A stretch of DNA of 64,000 nucleotides from Rhabditoides inermis (GCA_963966185.1 CAWZYM010000341.1:256001-320000), one strand, 5' to 3'; shown: positions 1 through 9,946, counted from the stretch's first letter. The notes: a model not told the origin generated them from the sequence alone. Program-made: numbers and translations.

Positions 1-240
1 CGTCATCCATAGTATTCGACTATGACGTCTCTAACAAATAGGCGCTCTGAGATCATATCTTATCGGATCTGTTTTGAACGTCGCGCTTTCTGACTTGATT
101 GGTGGCCGCGCGCTACTTGAGCCGGGTTTACGGACATTCCGCGGGATCCTCCGCGGCAATGAGCGCGCGGAGGGTACAACGCAACCTCCGCGACCTTACT
201 CACTGCGGAACTTGGCGCGGAACTGTCAAAATCTAAACCT

Positions 241-318
241 CCGCCGCGGCTGCCGCGGCACGTTTTAGTTCCGCCGCGACTGCCGCGGAAGGGGTTACCT
301 CCGCCGCGGCTGCCGCGG
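241..318. repeat. 30-bp GC-rich tandem repeat, three units
   Basis: Three units start at 241, 271 and 301. Each begins with an 18-base core that contains CCGCGG, CTG, CCGCGG (the middle unit has CCGCGA on the left), so each core is itself a small palindrome. The other 12 bases of each unit are not conserved. Positions 1-240 hold no gene I can support, only a small CATAGT/ACTATG inverted repeat at 9-25. The array sits just outside the left edge of the segmental duplication and is absent at 57.1 kb. Confidence 0.8.
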
Positions 319-431
319 TCGGTCTCTGAGCGGCCCGAGAGCGCTGCCACAGCGTGTTCGGCCTTCTCGAATCTCGATCGGCGCGCCTCTTCCGCCAACT
401 TCTCCATCGTCGCTCCGAAACGACGCTCACT

Positions 432-2090
432 GAAATAACAATTATATTAATTCGCGTAATCATAACACAGCAATTTAAAAGTAACTCGGAATACGGAAAC
501 AAAAAAGAGGGAAGTTTACAACTGGCAACATGAATATGTTAGGGAGACTTTATTTGTTCAAAGTAATCAAGATGCGAGTATGGAGCGCTCGCCTCCGGCC
601 TCTCCTCTCTCGCCATTCTTTTCGAATTCCGCGAACTGTAGTCGACGTTCGTATTGGGTGATCACGTGTCTTTTCTGGTCGCTGTCGTATTCGATTTTGA
701 CAACAACACAAATACGACCACGAGACATTTGATTATTGATTGAATGACAAATGAGAGAGATGAGGAGAGGGGAAAAGAAGAGAAGGGAAGGAATATTGGC
801 TCAACTCGACTGACAGGAAGAAGGAGTAGCCATGAATGCAAACCTGACGTTGTGAGGGTGCTCCTTGATGTTGCCCGCCTCGGTCCGGGCAGCAACCCAG
901 CTGTCGACGCTCTCCTCTATTCTTCCCCCACACGCCTCACCAGCCAGCATTGCCGAGCGCCATCGCTCGCACTAAATAATAACATTTTACAACGAAAAAC
1001 ATGTGTACATAATTATTTTAACATCGCTGAACATTGGCGAAACACAACAACAAATAGACTACGTGGCGCGTGTGTAGGGCTCAAAGGAGCGGGGGTTTCT
1101 GGCTTGTATATCCGCTAGGCGTTGCTGCTCAGAGAACCGGCCGCGGCAGCCGCAGTGGATATTCAGATTTTTGGCAATTCGGCGCAAATTTCAATGAAGA
1201 AGGAGGTTGGGCTAGTGTCGGATCCTTTGCGAGTTCTGTTGCGGAAGGTCGCACGGCAGTTTCCGTCTCTTGCATACCTGCTCGCTCTATCCTCTCTCGG
1301 CACACTTGCCGTCGGCCTGACCGCGCCGCCCGCCCACCCGCCACTCTTCACAGAGACGACACGCGCACGTCGACCACCTGCATAATAATACAAATACACT
1401 GCAATACGAAACATCTTACCCGTTGGCTGCTGCCAAAGGGTAGAGGCAAACTCACTCTATCGTCGATCGCAATCACCATCGCAATTGCGCTTGTCGACTC
1501 GCATCAGTTTTCGCCACTCACCCGCCACTCTCCGAGCAGCGAGTACATCTCCTGGATGGATGCGCCTGCAGCCTGACGGTGTATCCTTCCCACTAAAAAA
1601 CAAACAATTAAACAAAACAACATACAAGGGGAATGGATAACGCAATCGGAATACGGAAAAAAATGTTTAAAAAACAGTTGTCAAAATGAGAGATAAGACA
1701 AAAAAAAAGAAACTCGTTTCACACGGTCACCATATGAAGACAAAAAGACAACAATGGCGAGCGCTATCGCGAGAATAATATCAACAGTCTGGCACAGTAA
1801 GGAATTTGAAGCACTATGGAACGTATTGTATAAGGAATGGATGTTTCAGAAGAAGTGAGCGACCAGTGCGGATACGACACGGACCCGCCATCGTCTCTTC
1901 ACTAGACCTCTCCTCACACACTCTACTCTTTGCAGTGGAGTGAGTGTGGGAGAGAGAGGGATACCGCGTGAAAACGCGAGACGTCACTCGCCAAGGCGTT
2001 TGAGAAGTGAGTGAGAGGGAGACAGAGGGCAGAGGGGAGGTAGAAACTAGAGAAAACAGTTCGATCTAGGTGGCGGCGGTTGCGACACGC
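432..2090. other. No firm gene; possible minus-strand exons
   Basis: No intact protein gene is visible. The minus strand has splice-like boundaries: an exon candidate at 844-971 (acceptor TTATTTAG, donor CAG|GTTTGC) and a block near 1,163-1,391 after a TATTATGCAG acceptor. Both recur near 57.7 and 58.2 kb, and the first also at 54.5 kb. Open frames here are short and disagree between copies. Confidence 0.4.
844..971 (-). other. Candidate spliced exon, family member 1 of 3
   Basis: On the minus strand the acceptor TTATTTAG precedes a block beginning TGCGAGCGATGGC, which ends at a CAG|GTTTGC donor. The same exon occurs at 54,480-54,635 and 57,716-57,850. The three lengths are 128, 156 and 135 nt, so the reading frame is not kept across the family. 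It could be a non-coding exon or a decayed coding one. Confidence 0.4.
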
Positions 2091-2099
2091 CGCTACGTC

Positions 2100-2726
2100 A
2101 AATGTTGAGGCGACAGGAGACACGCGTACACCAACACACCATGTCTTCTGGTGAGTGTGGGAGAAGGCGAGAAACAGAGAGAGACGAGGGATAGTGAATG
2201 ATAGACAGTAGCTTCTTTCAGGTAGTTGACAGATCGATAGGCTCGATCGGGCAACTCGTCGTTGCCTCTCGGGCGGGGGAGTCTCTTCTCCCTCGCCCAC
2301 ATGTGTCCCTCTAATGGCACGCACGCAAAGAGAGAGGCGACGATTGGGAGGTGCACCCCCCGTGCACCTTCTCTGCTCGATGGCGCGGCGAACGAAGGTG
2401 AGGGGAGTGAGAAGGGAGAGATAGAGAAACGGGAGGAGTAGAGGAAGAGGATGGGAAAAAGATGTTTGTCTTTTAGGACGCGCTAGGGTGAACTTTGCGC
2501 ACCTGACCGGATGTGGGCAACCGGGCGTTTCCCGATCCACATCTGGGTTCGGGGGGCACTCTCAAGCCCCTCGAGATCGTCCACGCCAAAAAAGGACGAC
2601 AAAAGGTAAGATAGGGAGGGGAAGAGAGAGGGAGAGAGGGAGAGAGAGAAGAACATTTATGTTCTAGACAGCGACGCAATCGACTTCGCGGCGGAGAGAG
2701 GCGTGACGGAGAGAGGGAGACTCGGG
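2100..2726 (+). other. Putative spliced hairpin-rich transcript, copy A
   Basis: Canonical nematode splice sites delimit exons ending at 2,150 (TCTTCTG|GTGAGT), then 2,222-2,397, 2,477-2,605 and 2,668-2,726 (donor GTAAGC). Introns are 62-79 bp. All three frames of the second exon are closed before its end. Exons hold small inverted repeats: GATCGA/TCGATC at 2,232-2,248 and AGGTGCAC/GTGCACCT at 2,349-2,369 around five bases. Copy B keeps the splice sites, but exon 3 is one base longer and exon 4 five bases longer. This fits a non-coding RNA or a pseudogene better than a protein. The 5' end is not defined. Confidence 0.45.
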
Positions 2727-2852
2727 GTAAGCTGCGGCGCGTCGCTTTTTTCTCGGCCCCCACTTCCGTGTCTAGGTCTAGGCCCCTTCGCACCCTGAGG
2801 CGATGCGCGCTAGTATGCAAGTACGTTTGCCGTAGTTCAAGCACGGATTTAA

Positions 2853-3971
2853 ACGTAGGCTACACGTACTGAAGCCGAATGCTGGCTATATGTACACATT
2901 TCAAGGCATACGAGTTCAGCCAGGTCTCTGGGCAGTTTCCCTCTTGGGATACCCAACATATTTCCGTGGTGGCTGAGTTCATGTTAGCCACGTGCAGATC
3001 CGTGTACTTCATGTATAGAGGAAGTGAACCAGCGAATTGCACGCCGGCGGCAAGTATAAGAGATGACGCATTGCATTCAGCTGTTATTCTCTACTTAGTT
3101 TGGTCTATCGCGAAAAATGTACGATAGCTTCAAATCATTAAAATCAATAATTTAAATCATTCAACTCAGTAGAGAACTTACTTTTGACAAACATCTGTGA
3201 CAATGAATCAAGTTCTCTCAATGTACATATCATACTTGTTGTATATGTCATACTCTATTGTACATATCCAAAATCCAAATCATACCACTAGACATATCAT
3301 ACACATGAACATATCATACACATGTATATATCATACACATGTAAATATCATACTCTTTGTTTCACGTGAGTCGTGTCTTAGTTGGTGAGAGGTGAAAGTA
3401 TTGAGGTAGATACGCAGGTAAGTAACGTGAGGTGAAAGTTGGGTGAGAGTTTTTTTTTATGATGTGTGTGAAGGTATGTTTGAATGCAACCAAGACACGT
3501 CACTGCGCGTAGAACAGAGAGTATGATATATTAGCGTCCATCGTCAGGTGGTAGCTAACAATGTGCTACGTTAAAGCACAACTACAGAAATATACAATAC
3601 AAACACACACACACACACACACACACAAATAAAACAGAAATTGTGAAAACGTGGTACATTGTCGCAAATGCCAAAAGTAAGTTCTCAATCATATGGGCTG
3701 TACATTTTTCGCAGTAGCTCAAGCTAAGTAGAGGAAATCAGTTAAAAGCAATGCGTCGTCTCGTATACTAGCCGCCGGGGTGCAACTCGCCGGCTCATTT
3801 CCTCTGTGCATGTAGATATGGTTGTGCACGTGGCTGACATGAACTGAGGAACCGCGGAGAGGTGTGGGGTATCCCAAAATGGAAACTATCTGGACACATG
3901 GCTGGACGCGTAGAGCTCGAAGTGTGTACACATAGCCGGCAATCGCAGATTTCAGTCCGTGTAGCCTACGT
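2853..3971. repeat. Large imperfect inverted repeat (arms about 353 and 315 bp)
   Basis: The left arm (2,853-3,205) reads from ACGTAGGCTACACG to TGTGACAATG. The right arm (3,657-3,971) is its diverged reverse complement, ending CGTGTAGCCTACGT. The spacer of about 450 bp holds many repeats of ATATCATAC and ACATATCATAC at 3,222-3,352, then a CA microsatellite at 3,602-3,627. Each arm contains a matching short frame (Cys-Thr-Pro-Ala-Ala-Ser-Ile), which is probably a by-product of the duplication. It may be a foldback element or an inverted gene-fragment duplication. Confidence 0.85.
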
Positions 3972-4982
3972 TCGATTCTGCAGATGTGTTTGAATGGCGG
4001 GAAATGTATAGACTATGTCTCTTGTTGCATCTAGAGTGTCTCGCTTTGGGATTGTGGAGGTGGTTTAGGTTCGTGTCGCATTTTCGTATTTTTGTATCGT
4101 CTCTAATGGCGGCGATGGATAGCGCGTCGGCGGGGGCCGAGAGAGGGTGGTAAGCCAAAGCGCACTCTGCGGAACTTTCTCTACGACCATGCCTTTCTTT
4201 AATCAAATAAGTTCATGTCTATTATCATTATGGTTATGTTCCAAGGTGTTGTGAAACTATTTGTTATGAATAAAAAAACTATAATAATAATATCATTTCG
4301 ATTGTAAATTGCGTGAAACACGGACGTACGACGTTCATCGACGGATAATGCGATAGGTGATAGTAGAGGTATGAGGAATGTAGTGAAAGAGCAAAGCTGT
4401 AGAGAGGGAAAGAGATAAAGGGATAGAAATCACAAGTATCAACAACTGTAGCAAAATAAGGAAATTTCTCTCTCTATTTGACTCTTTCTCATCATATTTA
4501 CTCGATCATTTACTTGATTTGATCATACAAGCGAGTTCAAATAAACGCGACTCTACTGGACGACATTGAACTACATAGTCAGTTGTGAGGTAGAAGTGGG
4601 AAAAAGATGCCCATTATCGAAAGAAAAAGAAGGCCGTCGAAAGAAAAAAAACACTCAGCTGCTCAGCTTGATCGATGGTGCTAGGGAAAGATCAAGAACG
4701 GTTCAGAAAACCCACGTATCATTGTTACTACAAAGGAGGTGACCGCATCGCGCCATCACCGGGCATTAAAAGAGTAATCGTAAAATGTTCTTGTTTATGG
4801 TTCGTGCTATTCGTGCTTGTGAGCCGCACGCCGCGGTCATGTGTGGATGTGAATAAAAACATGTTCCATATACGCATAGAAAAATAACGCAGAGAAAACA
4901 ATATGGCACTAGTAAAGGTGTTCGTCTCTATTACGTGATGCAAAGTGAATGTTTCATTACCCAAATTTGAGGTAATATGACA
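3972..4982. other. No gene seen
   Basis: Mixed AT-rich sequence without splice-site strings, RNA genes or a credible frame. It is collinear with 60,763-62,081 in copy B, which has gained an insertion of about 240 bp. Confidence 0.6.
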
Positions 4983-5375
4983 ATGACAAAGCTGGCAAAG
5001 CAGGACCGCAAGTCGCGGTCGGCAATGAACAGGACCCGCGAGTACATCATCAACCTTCACAAAAAATCCACAGAGTGGGATTCGAGAGTCGCGCTTCCCG
5101 CGCTGTTCATGAGGTGCGCTTTCGACACTGAGCTTTCGCCGCCGAGCAAATGAAAACCCAGGATGTCCGCATCGACACTTGCCTCAGCTATCTGGTCTAA
5201 GGGAGTAGTTCCTTTTCGAACCCGCGCCTGTCGGTTCCAGCGTACGACGGCAAGGACAACGACAAGGGAGACGACGAGGACTCCGTGCACAAGGTCTACA
5301 TTCTTGTCACCTACGTTCCTTGCACTAACTTTAAGAAGCTGACCAAAGTCAACGTTGACAGCGAGGAGAAAACAC
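4983..5375 (+). pseudogene. eL31 (RPL31) ribosomal-protein pseudogene, copy A
   Basis: The start reads [13 protein letters not shown], followed by Arg-Glu-Tyr-Ile-Ile-Asn-Leu-His-Lys-Lys. Across shifted frames the eL31 landmarks reappear, ending with Asp-Glu-Asp-Ser-Val-His-Lys-Val-Tyr-Ile-Leu-Val-Thr-Tyr-Val-Pro-Cys-Thr-Asn-Phe near 5,270-5,330. The frame is broken by a stop soon after residue 56 and by several indels, so no 60S protein can be made. No introns are seen, which fits a processed copy. It is more decayed than its partner at 62,082. Confidence 0.85.
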
Positions 5376-6096
5376 TTTTTGTTATCTGTGCTGCGCCAAG
5401 ACGAGGCGAGGCGTGAGGGACGGCCGAATCACGTAACGATTCGCGCGGGAAACGCGTTGGTACTACAATGATTGCATATCTACACACTTGGTCAATTCAG
5501 AAAGTGCAGAAACTGGCTCAAACATATCTATTAGATAAAAGACATTTGTTCGTATCGCTAATGATGCTTCTCATTTTATTCCGAGTTAGATACGCTTCGA
5601 TATCGCACTGCTAACAAGCCTTGTTTGTGCGAAACATTTTGCCATATTGCAAGTGGACAACTCGTAAATAATAAAAAAACAACGGAAAACAAAACAAACG
5701 CATGACATGAAGCGAGAAGATCGAATATAAAAACGATGAGTCATTTCGCTATTGTGTGAATAGCGGCAAATGTCACTAACACTATTACATGCTTGAGATC
5801 TGATTGGTGAGAGGTGATTGAGATCATAATACTCCTTAAAAAAGCGCTAACGTGGTGAGTGTATGTCCAGACTGTGCGTATGTCCAGACTCTCCTGTCGC
5901 GCCAAAGGGTCAGAGGTCCCAACCACCTATACCAATGAACACCTCAAGGGTTGAGGATCATGTCGCAGTGGATTACGGTTTCCAACAGTAATCCTACAGT
6001 ACACTACAGTAAGAAAAATCAATACTCTATGCCGTTTTTTTTACTGTTTTCCTTTTACTCTCGAGTTGCATGTTGTCATAATCAACTTTTTGAAAC
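5376..6096. other. No gene seen
   Basis: AT-rich sequence between the eL31 pseudogene and the heat-shock promoter. No credible ORF, RNA gene or repeat beyond the segmental duplication itself. Confidence 0.6.
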
Positions 6097-6255
6097 TTTC
6101 CAGAAGCTTCTACGGAATAAAATCAGGTGAGCGTGCTAGAGATTCACCCCTACAGAGATTTTTCTCTGACTGTCTGCACCCTCTCTGACTGTCTGTCTGC
6201 GTCTTTTCAGAAAATCGTGGAACTTTCCAGAAACGCATAGCAGGGGCTATAAAAG
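6097..6255 (+). promoter_or_regulatory. Heat-shock promoter: two perfect HSEs plus TATA box, copy A
   Basis: TTTCC-AGAAG-CTTCT at 6,097-6,111 is a perfect three-unit heat-shock element (nTTCn nGAAn nTTCn). GGAAC-TTTCC-AGAAA at 6,219-6,233 is a second perfect one (nGAAn nTTCn nGAAn). TATAAAAG follows at 6,248-6,255, only 15 bases downstream, as in metazoan HSF1 targets. Start of transcription would be expected near 6,275-6,285. Both HSEs and the TATA box are conserved in copy B. No heat-shock protein frame follows; a hairpin does. The segment between the HSEs also has intron-like ends (GTGAGC at 6,127 and TTTTCAG ending at 6,210). Confidence 0.85.
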
Positions 6256-6296
6256 GCAGCTTCTCGCCCCAGATCACAAATCAATCATTGATCTAC

Positions 6297-6443
6297 ACCA
6301 GCCTCTCCGGGCTGCTCCGCAGTCCTCCGAGGCTGGCCTGCAGGGCCAAGGACTAAGCCGGAGTTATCAGAGAGCAAGTTCGTCTTTTGACTGGCCCTGC
6401 GGTCAAGCCTCGGAGGGCTGCGGAGCAGCCCGGAGGGGCTGGT
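6297..6443 (+). ncRNA. Long hairpin downstream of heat-shock promoter, copy A
   Basis: Arms 6,297-6,348 and 6,392-6,443 can pair over 52 positions: 47 Watson-Crick, three G-U and two mismatches, with a 43-nt loop. The left arm starts about 49 nt after the TATA box, so the hairpin would lie within roughly the first 20-170 nt of the transcript. No conserved ORF is seen. It is longer than a typical miRNA precursor stem. Expression is inferred only from the promoter. It could instead be a foldback scar of a transposon. Confidence 0.65.
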
Positions 6444-6869
6444 CTGTACATATCCAAATATGCAACCCAATCATCCCGAGTTGAAGTCGCGTTTGGAAAT
6501 GTTTGATATATTGTCCTCAAACATCTTCAAAATATTGATCTTGTCGATGTCGGTGTAGCTGTAAACTCGTAACTATAACCAGATAATGTCGTTCATACTA
6601 CACATCGCGCCAACTTTGACGAGAAGAGTTTGACAATGGCTACTGAAAAAAACTCGTCTACTCCTTCTCTCTTAAAACTCGTTCACTCAGGCTACTCTCT
6701 CAGTTTTCTAAATGACGAACAAGTGGAGACCACAGGCTGAATCGCACGCTTTCTTTCGAAAAGGCCAGTCACTCCTTCATTGGGATGCCCTCCACTCAAT
6801 TCTAAATCTATCTGGGTTCTACTTCAAGGATAGAACGATATAACACGAAATGAGATCATGTACCTTCTC
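6444..6869. other. Flank of hairpin RNA; no gene seen
   Basis: A second small hairpin, ATGTTTGA/TCAAACAT around ten bases, lies near 6,500-6,525 and is kept in copy B. Beyond it nothing is recognised until the dispersed repeat at 6,870. Confidence 0.5.
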
Positions 6870-7085
6870 TCACGCCACTCTTCTCTTGATCTTGCTGTTA
6901 TTGGGGGCGAGGTGAGTAGCTGCCCGGCTCGATATTCGGATAGGAGGGAACATGCATAGGAGACAGGCTGGATGCCAGTCGACTTCTCTCACCCACACCC
7001 GACCGCGCGTCAACCGTCTCACATCCGGACACACTCGACTGACAGGTGCGAGACTGGCAATCGGAAAAGGCGCGTGGGAGAACAC
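6870..7085. repeat. Dispersed repeat of about 200 bp, divergent copy
   Basis: Shares the order CTTCTCTTG, GAGGCGAGTAGTGGCTGCCCG-like core, ATTCGGATAGGAG, GCCAGTCGACT, CACTCGACTGACGGG and GGCGATCGGAAGGAGGCGCGTGG with copies at 12,975, 15,055, 18,143, 20,223, 23,578, 24,085 and 28,340. No open frame is kept. It behaves like a SINE or short non-autonomous element, but no A/B box or tail was recognised. Confidence 0.75.
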
Positions 7086-7159
7086 ACCTAAGTGGCACTT
7101 CTGTAAGGAGAGTAGTTAGACATTTCTGATTCACCAAAACCGTGATTGGTCTCTTCCAC

Positions 7160-7349
7160 CATTTTGTCAGGATGGGGGCCCTCGATATTCTCGACTCGAG
7201 AATGGCGATCGGGAGCAGGCGCGTGAAGAGTAGACAAGATCAGGGAGAGATGGAGGGCGAACAAGATGAATGGTCCCTACATTTCTGATCGTCCCGCTCC
7301 ACAACACCGATACAGATACGGGTCTAGAAGTGAATTGAGAGAGAGAGAG

Positions 7350-7391
<42 letters not shown>

Positions 7392-7412
7392 TTGAGAGAG
7401 AGAGAGAGAGAG
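7160..7412. repeat. Repeat block plus GA microsatellite
   Basis: AGAATGGCGATCGGGAGCAG and the following bases to about 7,330 recur at 16,713-16,850 and 21,887-22,020. They are followed in each case by a GA tract, here 7,337-7,412. No gene. Confidence 0.8.
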
Positions 7413-8115
7413 AGACTGGTTCAAGTGAGCAGCGACAAGTGAGCTCGACTCGCAACACGACGCTCTCGCTGCTCTCTTCGTCGAAGGCGAGTTGCCGGCA
7501 GGGTAGACTGCGCACACTCGGCACACACTGCCCACTCACACTTCACACGCGCACCAACCACTGCAACCAGCACCACTCTCAGTCACTACCATTGTACTTT
7601 GATACAAATGACAGTCATAGAGGAGAGAGAGAGAGATAGATTGAGAGAGAGAGAGAGAGACTGGTTCAAGTGAGCAGCGACAAGTGAGCTCGACTCGCAA
7701 CACGACGCTCTCGCTGCTCTCTTCGTCGAAGGCGAGTTGCCGGCCGGGTAGACTGCGCACACTCGGCACACACTGCCCACTCACACTTCACACGCGCACC
7801 AACCACTGCAACCAGCACCACTCTCAGTCACTACCATCGTACTTTGATACAAATGACAGTCATAGAGGAGAGAGAGAGAGAGATAGATTGAGAGAGAGAG
7901 AGAGACTGGTTCAAGTGAGCAGCGACAAGTGAGCTCGACTCGCAACACGACGCTCTCGCTGCTCTCTTCGTCGAAGGCGAGTTGCCGGCCGGGTAGACTG
8001 CGCACACTCGGCACACACTGCCCACTCACACTTCACACGCGCACCAACCACTGCAACCAGCACCACTCTCAGTCACTACCATCGTACCTTGACACAAATG
8101 ACAGTCATAAAGGAG
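7413..8115. repeat. 245-bp minisatellite, three units
   Basis: Units begin near 7,413, 7,659 and 7,903 with GACTGGTTCAAGTGAGC and end in a short GA tract after CAAATGACAGTCATAGAGG. Unit identity is very high. The same unit is arrayed at 16,925-17,680 and 22,085-23,115. Open frames through it are repeat artefacts. Confidence 0.9.
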
Positions 8116-8312
8116 AGAGAGAGAGCCACCTGTGAAATCAAACTCATCTCGCTGTGTGAAATCAAACTCATCTCGCTGTGTCGAGTCAATAGTCATATTC
8201 GATCTCGTTTATTTTGCATCCATGAATATGTATTTCCTGATATCTTGTTTTGTAGTGTTGGTTGGGAATTTCGAAGAGAATTGATGATGTGCAACGGAAA
8301 CTCGTTATAATA
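8116..8312. repeat. Histone downstream-flank repeat, left part
   Basis: GAAATCAAACTCATCTCGCTG and the following 150 bases match the sequence directly downstream of H2B (12,553 onward). The match is cut at 8,312 by the retrotransposon and resumes at about 9,947 (AAAGAGCTGGATTGAACAG) to 10,025. Confidence 0.85.
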
Positions 8313-9946
8313 ATAATTGTTTATCCATAAAAAAACAGTCAAGTACTAAATGGGGATATGGAAATGGGTTGGACGGCCGTGAGTCGAACAGCTCAGTTCC
8401 ACGATCTCCGCAAGGCTAGACTGCAGCGCGTCTCGCACCCAAAGGGTGCTTGTGTGAGACACGCGCTCCCGGTAGAAAGCAGGCTGAAAGGTGAGAGCAG
8501 GGAAAGCCTGCTACGAGACACTACAATCACTGAAAGTATTCACGCGATATACTAAAGCCTAGTGGGGTCGTTAAGTGAGTGAAGCAAAAGAAACCTATTC
8601 AGGGCAATTTTGAATTCGTTCTTACTTTGATGGCAAACGGTTGAGCGGTCCAACTTATTCCAATAGTTCACCACACGGGATGACACAAACGTTGGCTCAG
8701 AGCCTACGACGGGATAAGTGATTTTGAGTCTGTTAGAACGAAGTGAAGCAGCTCGTGAATCTCGGGGAATGAGTGTGAAAGGCATGTGCGGCGTGTTCAT
8801 ATATCCATATAGATAGCGATGTACAATGCGAATATCATTTTTAATGCGTCTGAGCCATAGGGTTTCCAGAGAAAGGGAAGACAAACGAACTGAATACTGT
8901 GTTTTAGGCAGTAAAATTCGAGTGAAAGCCCTTTGCACCTTTTCTAGATCATTAATACATCCTTTGTTCAAATGACCAAGAATTTCAGATCCATATTCTA
9001 GAGTAGGCCGTATCGAAATTTTATAGAAATTGAGAAACAATGCCGTATTATTCGTAAATGTTCTTCTCAGAGTGTTGATACGACAATTTGCTTTCTGGAT
9101 GACCTTTGATAGATGGATAGAAGGATCAAGGGTAGGGGTCATCCAGATACCAAGGTCGCGCACTACCTCCACGTTCGACAAAGTCACATTGTCGCATTGA
9201 TATTTGTGCCTTGGATTTTTCTTGCCAAAGTTTAGTACCTCGCATTTGGTAACAGACAACTTTAATTGTCGATCCGCAAGGAAATTTCTCACATTATTCA
9301 GATCATGATTCAATTTTTTATGGAAGTCAGGAATGTCATGACTGATATAAAGTTTTAAGTCGTCAGCATACACTATATGTTCACTGTAAATTATTGTGTT
9401 TCTGTCAAGGTCGTTAATATATAGCAGAAAAAGGAGTGGCCCGAGAACCGATCCTTGTGGTACGCCGCTTATTACCGGTAGCCATTCGGAATAGTTGGAT
9501 CCGATACGTACTGATTGCCGCCTATCACTCAGATAACACAATAACCATTGCAGCACTTCTCGGTTTATTAGACCGTAACGTTTACATAGTATAAGCAGAC
9601 GGCGATGACATACCGTATCAAATGCTTTACTCACGTCAAGATATATACAGTCTACATTAGTTTTCTTGGCTAGTTTTGACGAAATATAGCCCACAAACTC
9701 TATCATATTGGTTGTACAGCTTCTTCCATTGAGAAAACCATGTTGCGCTCTAGAGATTAAATCGTTGTTCCAAAGATGATTACGCATCTGATACACAATA
9801 ATGCGCTCCAAAACGCGGCATGTACAACAGGTGAGTGATATGGGTCTATAATTAGTGCAACTTGAGTGGTCACCTTTCTTGAAAACAGGAACAACAATAC
9901 TTTTTCTCCACAATTTTCCTTGTTTGCAATAGTTACGATATTCAAA
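8313..9946 (-). mobile_element. 5'-truncated non-LTR retrotransposon
   Basis: The element runs right to left. Its 3' tail is an ATT-type repeat next to GGATAAACAATTATTATT at 8,310-8,330. The 3' UTR (8,313-8,551) has hairpins GCACCC/GGGTGC nested in GTCTC/GAGAC at 8,430-8,460 and GCAGGCT/AGCCTGC at 8,479-8,511. It interrupts a repeat that is uninterrupted at 12,690, 17,875 and 23,310. The 5' part, including any endonuclease, is missing, which is usual for aborted target-primed insertion. No clear target-site duplication was found. Confidence 0.85.
8552..9913 (-). CDS. Reverse transcriptase, C-terminal part (CR1/jockey-like group)
   Basis: An open frame of 453 residues. Near the start it has the non-LTR signature Val-Phe-Lys-Lys-Gly-Asp then Asn-Tyr-Arg-Pro-Ile-Ser-Leu. 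Then come Ser-Lys-Ala-Phe-Asp-Thr-Val, Gly-Val-Pro-Gln-Gly-Ser-Val-Leu-Gly-Pro-Leu, and the catalytic box Tyr-Ala-Asp-Asp. The thumb region includes Leu-Glu-Tyr-Gly-Ser and Leu-Glu-Lys-Val-Gln-Arg. The protein would copy element RNA at a nicked target, but the start lies inside the fingers/palm, so the endonuclease and N-terminal RT part are absent. The frame has no stop, suggesting a recent insertion. The listed Met is simply the first in frame. Confidence 0.9.
   Translation of the reverse strand: MWRKSIVVPVFKKGDHSSCTNYRPISLTCCTCRVLERIIVYQMRNHLWNNDLISRAQHGFLNGRSCTTNMIEFVGYISSKLAKKTNVDCIYLDVSKAFDTVCHRRLLILCKRYGLINREVLQWLLCYLSDRRQSVRIGSNYSEWLPVISGVPQGSVLGPLLFLLYINDLDRNTIIYSEHIVYADDLKLYISHDIPDFHKKLNHDLNNVRNFLADRQLKLSVTKCEVLNFGKKNPRHKYQCDNVTLSNVEVVRDLGIWMTPTLDPSIHLSKVIQKANCRINTLRRTFTNNTALFLNFYKISIRPTLEYGSEILGHLNKGCINDLEKVQRAFTRILLPKTQYSVRLSSLSLETLWLRRIKNDIRIVHRYLYGYMNTPHMPFTLIPRDSRAASLRSNRLKITYPVVGSEPTFVSSRVVNYWNKLDRSTVCHQSKNEFKIALNRFLLLHSLNDPTRL

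Larger units (their letters stand above)
331..6890. repeat. Segmental duplication, copy A (partner 57,199-64,000)
   Basis: From the GGCCCGAGAGCGCTGCC block at 331 the sequence is matched in the same orientation from 57,199 to the end of the window, with scattered substitutions and a few indels. Order and spacing of all sub-features are kept. Copy B has an insertion at 61,163-61,404 and a second one near 58,130. The two copies give an internal evolutionary comparison for every element inside them. Confidence 0.95.

Noticed and set aside
6127..6210. Intron-like segment between the two HSEs (GTGAGC to TTTTCAG)
   Set aside because: The ends fit an intron, but no exon frame lies on either side and it sits inside a promoter; noted but not annotated as an intron.
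7413..8115. Repeated 64-82 residue frames in the minisatellite
   Set aside because: They follow the 245-bp period because it lacks stops in places; the GA tract makes part of the frame and lengths vary freely.
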